A stretch of 64,000 bases of DNA from Oscillospiraceae bacterium (GTDB taxonomy: Bacteria; Bacillota; Clostridia; Oscillospirales; Oscillospiraceae). The notes beneath the pieces were generated by a model. It was not told the DNA's origin. It ran no database searches and saw only the letters and a program-made list of their open reading frames with translations. The first letter of the stretch is position 1, and each line of letters starts with the position of its first letter. The stretch covers positions 1 through 64,000 of the forward strand of contig SVLR01000007.1 of NCBI GenBank assembly GCA_015067785.1, written 5' to 3'. Shown in pieces: positions 61,328 through 64,000 of this stretch. A program made the translations under genes and the position numbers.

Positions 61328-62479
61328 TTACTGTTTTTCGTGCTCGATGAGCTTCCAGGTGGCTTCAATCAGGTTTGCGAACTTGGGATCTTCCATTGCC
61401 CGGATGATGAAGCTCTGGCGGGGAGTATTGATGTCCTCACCGGAGATCTCAAACATACCGTACTGCCGGCACAGGGCGCGCAGACGGTCCAGCTGGGCAG
61501 GTGTATTGCGGGTAGGCATATAGGTAACTGCCTTGACACCCTCCTCCTGAAGGCACAGGAATACATCCTCTAAGTAATCGTCCTCGAATTTCTGCGCCTT
61601 CTTGTCGCCGGTAACGGAATCACCCACATCGCCAAGATAAGCGTAGCAGAGGTAAGCATCCACCTCGCGGCAGAGAGCTACCACATCGGAAAGCTTCGGG
61701 CACTCGTCGGTAGCCGGGATGAAGATCTGGGGCACGAAAGCACCCTTGAGGATGCCCAAAAGGTCATAGGCATAGAAAGGATATTCCATATCCAGCATCT
61801 GCTGCTTCTGCTTTTCGGAGAGGGTAAGACCCATTTCCGTCAACTTTGCGACCATCGGTTCTCCCCTGCCTGCGTCCTTCATAAGTCGCATCGCCAGGGC
61901 ATACATCAGATGGCGCTCGGTGACACCGCCTTCCTCGTGCGCCATAGACAGGGGCAGAACATCCCGGTCGTAGTCCATATCCAAAGACAATAGCGCGTTG
62001 ATCTTCGCTACCATCTTCCGGTTGCGCTCGTGACGGGCCTGACGGTAGGGGCGGAAGAACTGCGTCAGGCGGTCGATCTTATCGTGGGGTACGGACTGGA
62101 TGGTCATATAGCTGACGCCCTCCTGGTCCGGGTTATTGGTACGGCGGCCTTCCAGCCGGGTACCGTCCATTGTGATGCGCGCCTCCATACCGATGGTGAC
62201 GGGCATACCGATGATTTTTGCCGCCTCCAAAAACTCCTCTGCGCCGGAAATGGAATCGTGGTCAATAATACCGGCGGTGCAAAGTCCCTCCATCCGGGCA
62301 GCATAGACCGCTGCAGTGGGAGAATAGGGAGAGAAGGAATAGGTGGTATGGATGTGGTTATTGATATAGGCATCCACCATCGGGGGGAATTGGGTCTGGG
62401 GCAGAATCTTTCGGAGATTCTCCAGCCGCTCCGCCTTGGTGGGTGCATTCAAAAGCTCCAGTACAGCTTGATCGATCAT
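61328..62479 (-). CDS. PHP-domain phosphoesterase-like protein
   Basis: A 383-residue protein with the PHP metal motifs: NNHIHTTYSFSPYSP at about 40-54, IIDHDSISGAEEF at about 71-83, IGMEARI at about 96-102, and the C-terminal EISGEDINTPRQSF at about 346-359. The family hydrolyses phosphate esters using two or three metals. Its position between two sugar dehydrogenases, with 11-27 bp gaps, suggests it removes phosphate from or repairs a pathway intermediate. I do not recognise a named enzyme. Confidence 0.75.
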   Translation of the reverse strand: MIDQAVLELLNAPTKAERLENLRKILPQTQFPPMVDAYINNHIHTTYSFSPYSPTAAVYAARMEGLCTAGIIDHDSISGAEEFLEAAKIIGMPVTIGMEARITMDGTRLEGRRTNNPDQEGVSYMTIQSVPHDKIDRLTQFFRPYRQARHERNRKMVAKINALLSLDMDYDRDVLPLSMAHEEGGVTERHLMYALAMRLMKDAGRGEPMVAKLTEMGLTLSEKQKQQMLDMEYPFYAYDLLGILKGAFVPQIFIPATDECPKLSDVVALCREVDAYLCYAYLGDVGDSVTGDKKAQKFEDDYLEDVFLCLQEEGVKAVTYMPTRNTPAQLDRLRALCRQYGMFEISGEDINTPRQSFIIRAMEDPKFANLIEATWKLIEHEKQ

Positions 62480-62490
62480 TTCGCCACCTC

Positions 62491-63369
62491 TTAGTTCAGC
62501 ATGACCTGACCGCCGGTGACGGGGATAGCCTGACCGGTCTCGTACTTCTGCTCCACGCAGTACATAACCGCCCGGGCAACGTCAATGGGCAGACAGCCGC
62601 GGTTCATAGGCACCTTGGATTCGTAGAAGCGACGGACATCGTCGACGGTCTTTGCGCCGGGCACCTTGCCAGCCTGCAGATACTGGACAAAGAGACCGCG
62701 CTCAGGGTCGGACCACAGAGGACCGTCCAGGTAGTTGCCGGGGCAGATGGCGTTGACCTTAATGTTATAAGCGCACAGCTCCAGCGCCCAGGACTGGACC
62801 AAGCCGATCGCACCGAACTTGGAGCCGGCATAAGCAAAGTTCTTATTGGAGCCCTCCAGTCCGGACTTGGAGGACATTGCGATAATATCGTATGTACCCT
62901 CGGGGTCCGCCTCGTGCTGGGCCTGCATCACGATGGCAGCATACTTACAGGTCAGGAACAGACCGGCATAGTTGATAGCGGTGACAAAGTCGAAGTCCTT
63001 CTTCTCAAACTGGGCAATGGGACCGGAACGGACAACACCGGCATTGGCGACCATAATGTCAAGACCGCCGAATTTTTCCACAGTCTCAGCGACCATATTG
63101 GCAACGCTCTCCTCGTCGGAGACATTGACAGCGATGGCGCAGGCGCGCTCGCCCATTTCCGCAGCCACCTGCTGGGCAAGGGGCAGATTCATATCGGCGA
63201 TGATGATGGTAGCGCCCTCTGCGTACAGTTCCTCAGCAATGCCCTTGCCAAAGCCCTGGGCTGCGCCGGTCACGATGGTGATCTTGCCAGCCAGCCGTCC
63301 CTGTCCCGCGGGACGGTTATGTACATTGGCTTTGGCGATCTCGGTCCACTTTGTCATATCTACGCTCAT
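62491..63369 (-). CDS. short-chain dehydrogenase, sorbitol-6-phosphate dehydrogenase-like
   Basis: A 292-residue SDR. The NAD motif VTGAAQGFGKGIAEEL, NAGVVRSGPI, the catalytic Ser in SSKSGLEGS and the YAGSK Tyr-Lys pair are all present; NAICPGNYLDGPLWSD follows. The long insert before the C-terminus resembles SrlD/SorD-type sorbitol 6-phosphate 2-dehydrogenases. The ATG at 63367-63369 has AGGAGAG upstream. It is the first gene of the three-gene run, with a promoter at 63432-63459. Confidence 0.82.
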   Translation of the reverse strand: MSVDMTKWTEIAKANVHNRPAGQGRLAGKITIVTGAAQGFGKGIAEELYAEGATIIIADMNLPLAQQVAAEMGERACAIAVNVSDEESVANMVAETVEKFGGLDIMVANAGVVRSGPIAQFEKKDFDFVTAINYAGLFLTCKYAAIVMQAQHEADPEGTYDIIAMSSKSGLEGSNKNFAYAGSKFGAIGLVQSWALELCAYNIKVNAICPGNYLDGPLWSDPERGLFVQYLQAGKVPGAKTVDDVRRFYESKVPMNRGCLPIDVARAVMYCVEQKYETGQAIPVTGGQVMLN

Positions 63370-63431
63370 AAGTAACACTCTCCTAATCATTTTTGGGTCG
63401 CTCATAGCATACCCATAATTCTACACCCTAT

Positions 63432-63459
63432 ATTATAGCACATTTCCCCGATAAAACAA
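63432..63459 (-). promoter_or_regulatory. sigma-A promoter of the SDR-PHP-dehydrogenase operon
   Basis: Minus strand TTGTTT (63454-63459), 16 bp, TATAAT (63432-63437) with a TG one base before the -10 (TGCTATAAT). Confidence 0.68.
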
Positions 63460-63486
63460 TAGCTTATTTCATCTTTTCACAAAAAA

Positions 63487-63514
63487 TCGCCATTCCGAAG
63501 AATGGCGACTTTTA
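63487..63514 (-). terminator. orphan terminator between divergent genes
   Basis: A 9-bp stem TCGCCATTC/GAATGGCGA. On the minus strand the loop is TTCG and a TTTTTT run follows, a textbook terminator. No minus-strand gene ends here; the nearest upstream DNA on that strand is the AbrB-like gene's promoter region. Confidence 0.65.
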
Positions 63515-63536
63515 TTTTACAGGTGCACTTCCGGTA

Positions 63537-63565
63537 TTGACAACGGAAGCGGTTTTTATTATACT
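63537..63565 (+). promoter_or_regulatory. sigma-A promoter of the AbrB-like gene with overlapping dyad
   Basis: TTGACA (63537-63542), 17 bp, TATACT (63560-63565). CTTCCG (63528-63533) and CGGAAG (63544-63549) flank the -35 box, a possible operator. Confidence 0.8.
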
Positions 63566-63611
63566 TACCCTTGTGTGAAAAGTATGAAAAGTAGGAATTG
63601 GAGGAAAGGCT

Positions 63612-63854
63612 ATGGCCGGTGGCAAACACATCTACGGCAAGGGAAAATCCCGGCGGGTTTTCGGCACTGCCAAGGTCGGTGACCGGGGGCAGATCGTGAT
63701 CCCCAAAGAAGCCCGGGAGCTTTTTAAGATCCGCCCGGGAGATACGCTGCTGATCTTGGGCGAGGAAGAAACAGGACTGATCGTTTCCCGCCCGGAGGTG
63801 CTCAGCGATATTGCAAATAAGATGTTTGATTCAATGAAAACAGAGGAGAAATAA
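63612..63854 (+). CDS. AbrB/SpoVT-type transcriptional regulator
   Basis: An 80-residue DNA-binding protein with the swapped-hairpin AbrB fold: FGTAKVGDRGQIVIPKEARELFKIRPGDTLLILGEEETGLIV. The basic N-terminal extension (GGKHIYGKGKSRR) is longer than usual. Such proteins bind as dimers or tetramers and often control their own promoter. GGAGG precedes the ATG. The next gene starts 3 bp after the stop. Confidence 0.9.
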   Translation: MAGGKHIYGKGKSRRVFGTAKVGDRGQIVIPKEARELFKIRPGDTLLILGEEETGLIVSRPEVLSDIANKMFDSMKTEEK

Positions 63855-63856
63855 CC

Positions 63857-64000
63857 GTGGAACAGATTTTAGAAATGTATAGAGACCTTGGCGTGAGCCA
63901 AGAGGTCTATGAATACGGCGAAAAGGCGCTGGAAAAATTGAAAACGCGTTTTGCTGCTATCGATCAGGTTGCGGAATATAACCAGAGCAAGGTCATTGCG
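63857..64000 (+). CDS. methionine gamma-lyase-family (YnbB-like) protein, 3' end cut by window
   Basis: Only 48 codons are visible, from a GTG at 63857 preceded by GAGGAG. The N-terminus (YRDLGVSQEVYEYGEKALEKL, then IDQVAEYNQSKVIA) matches the start of the PLP-dependent family annotated as methionine gamma-lyase or aluminium resistance protein. It is tightly linked to the AbrB-like gene. The PLP lysine lies outside the window, so activity cannot be judged. Confidence 0.7.
   Translation, partial: MEQILEMYRDLGVSQEVYEYGEKALEKLKTRFAAIDQVAEYNQSKVIA

Overview
The window reads as a chromosome segment of a low-to-mid GC anaerobic Firmicute of the class Clostridia, most likely Oscillospirales-like. 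The evidence is a PolC-type DNA polymerase III, a T-box in front of alaS, an L10 leader in front of rplJ, an ECF transporter core (ecfA1-ecfA2-ecfT) followed by truA, a ClpE-like unfoldase, RNase M5, many 4Fe-4S proteins, and sigma-A promoters with 17-bp spacing. No rRNA, tRNA, CRISPR array or prophage structural genes were seen. Both window edges cut a gene: a Sir2-type deacetylase at the left and a methionine gamma-lyase-family (YnbB-like) gene at the right.

Layout. 1-3.2 kb holds small genes (sirtuin, zinc ribbon, polyferredoxin, Thr/Pro-rich lipoprotein) and a PyrF-like protein without its catalytic lysine. 3.2-12.5 kb is a minus-strand run: PBP1A, rRNA methyltransferase-like, ecfA1, ecfA2, ecfT, truA, clpE-like. 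12.6-16.7 kb holds a BofC-like small protein, a DUF1292 gene, a probable 6S RNA, a PrsA/SurA-like foldase, two half-size TauE/SafE genes and ruvX. 16.7-21.6 kb is the rpmG-secE-nusG-rplK-rplA / rplJ-rplL transcription and translation cluster, split by a metallophosphoesterase and repeats. 21.6-24.6 kb has a membrane protein, a CofE-like ligase and Mrp. 24.7-33.4 kb is alaS-comEC-holA-rnmV-ABC-F behind a T-box. 33.5-37.4 kb has pepF, an EamA permease and a uridine phosphorylase. 37.4-47.9 kb is the classical pyrH-frr-uppS-cdsA-dxr-rseP-ispG-polC cluster, followed by divergent glnS and an iron-sulfur aldo/keto reductase.

The accessory part starts near 51 kb. A type IV prepilin-like surface protein (51438-52688) lies on the minus strand. 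Between it and an intact tyrosine recombinase (52997-53953) is a 193-bp segment bounded by perfect 19-bp inverted repeats. The segment carries a strong sigma-A promoter that at present points away from the prepilin gene. This is the architecture of a phase-variable invertible promoter, drawn here in the OFF orientation, and it is the most notable finding. Beyond it come a lipoprotein serine protease, a large MacB-like ABC exporter, a YwaF-like membrane protein, a dehydrogenase/PHP/SDR cassette that looks like polyol or ketose metabolism, and an AbrB-like regulator.

Intergenic gaps carry several interspersed repeat families: long hairpins ending in GTAGGGG/CCCCTAC, an AAGGTGGC...GACGGATGAGGT element, an ACCATAATTGTCAATT element, and a composite CGCAATGACAG...GGAAGGTCGCAGG element. 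These account for most of the non-coding DNA. Functions are inferred from recognisable family motifs in the translated sequence; no database search was run.
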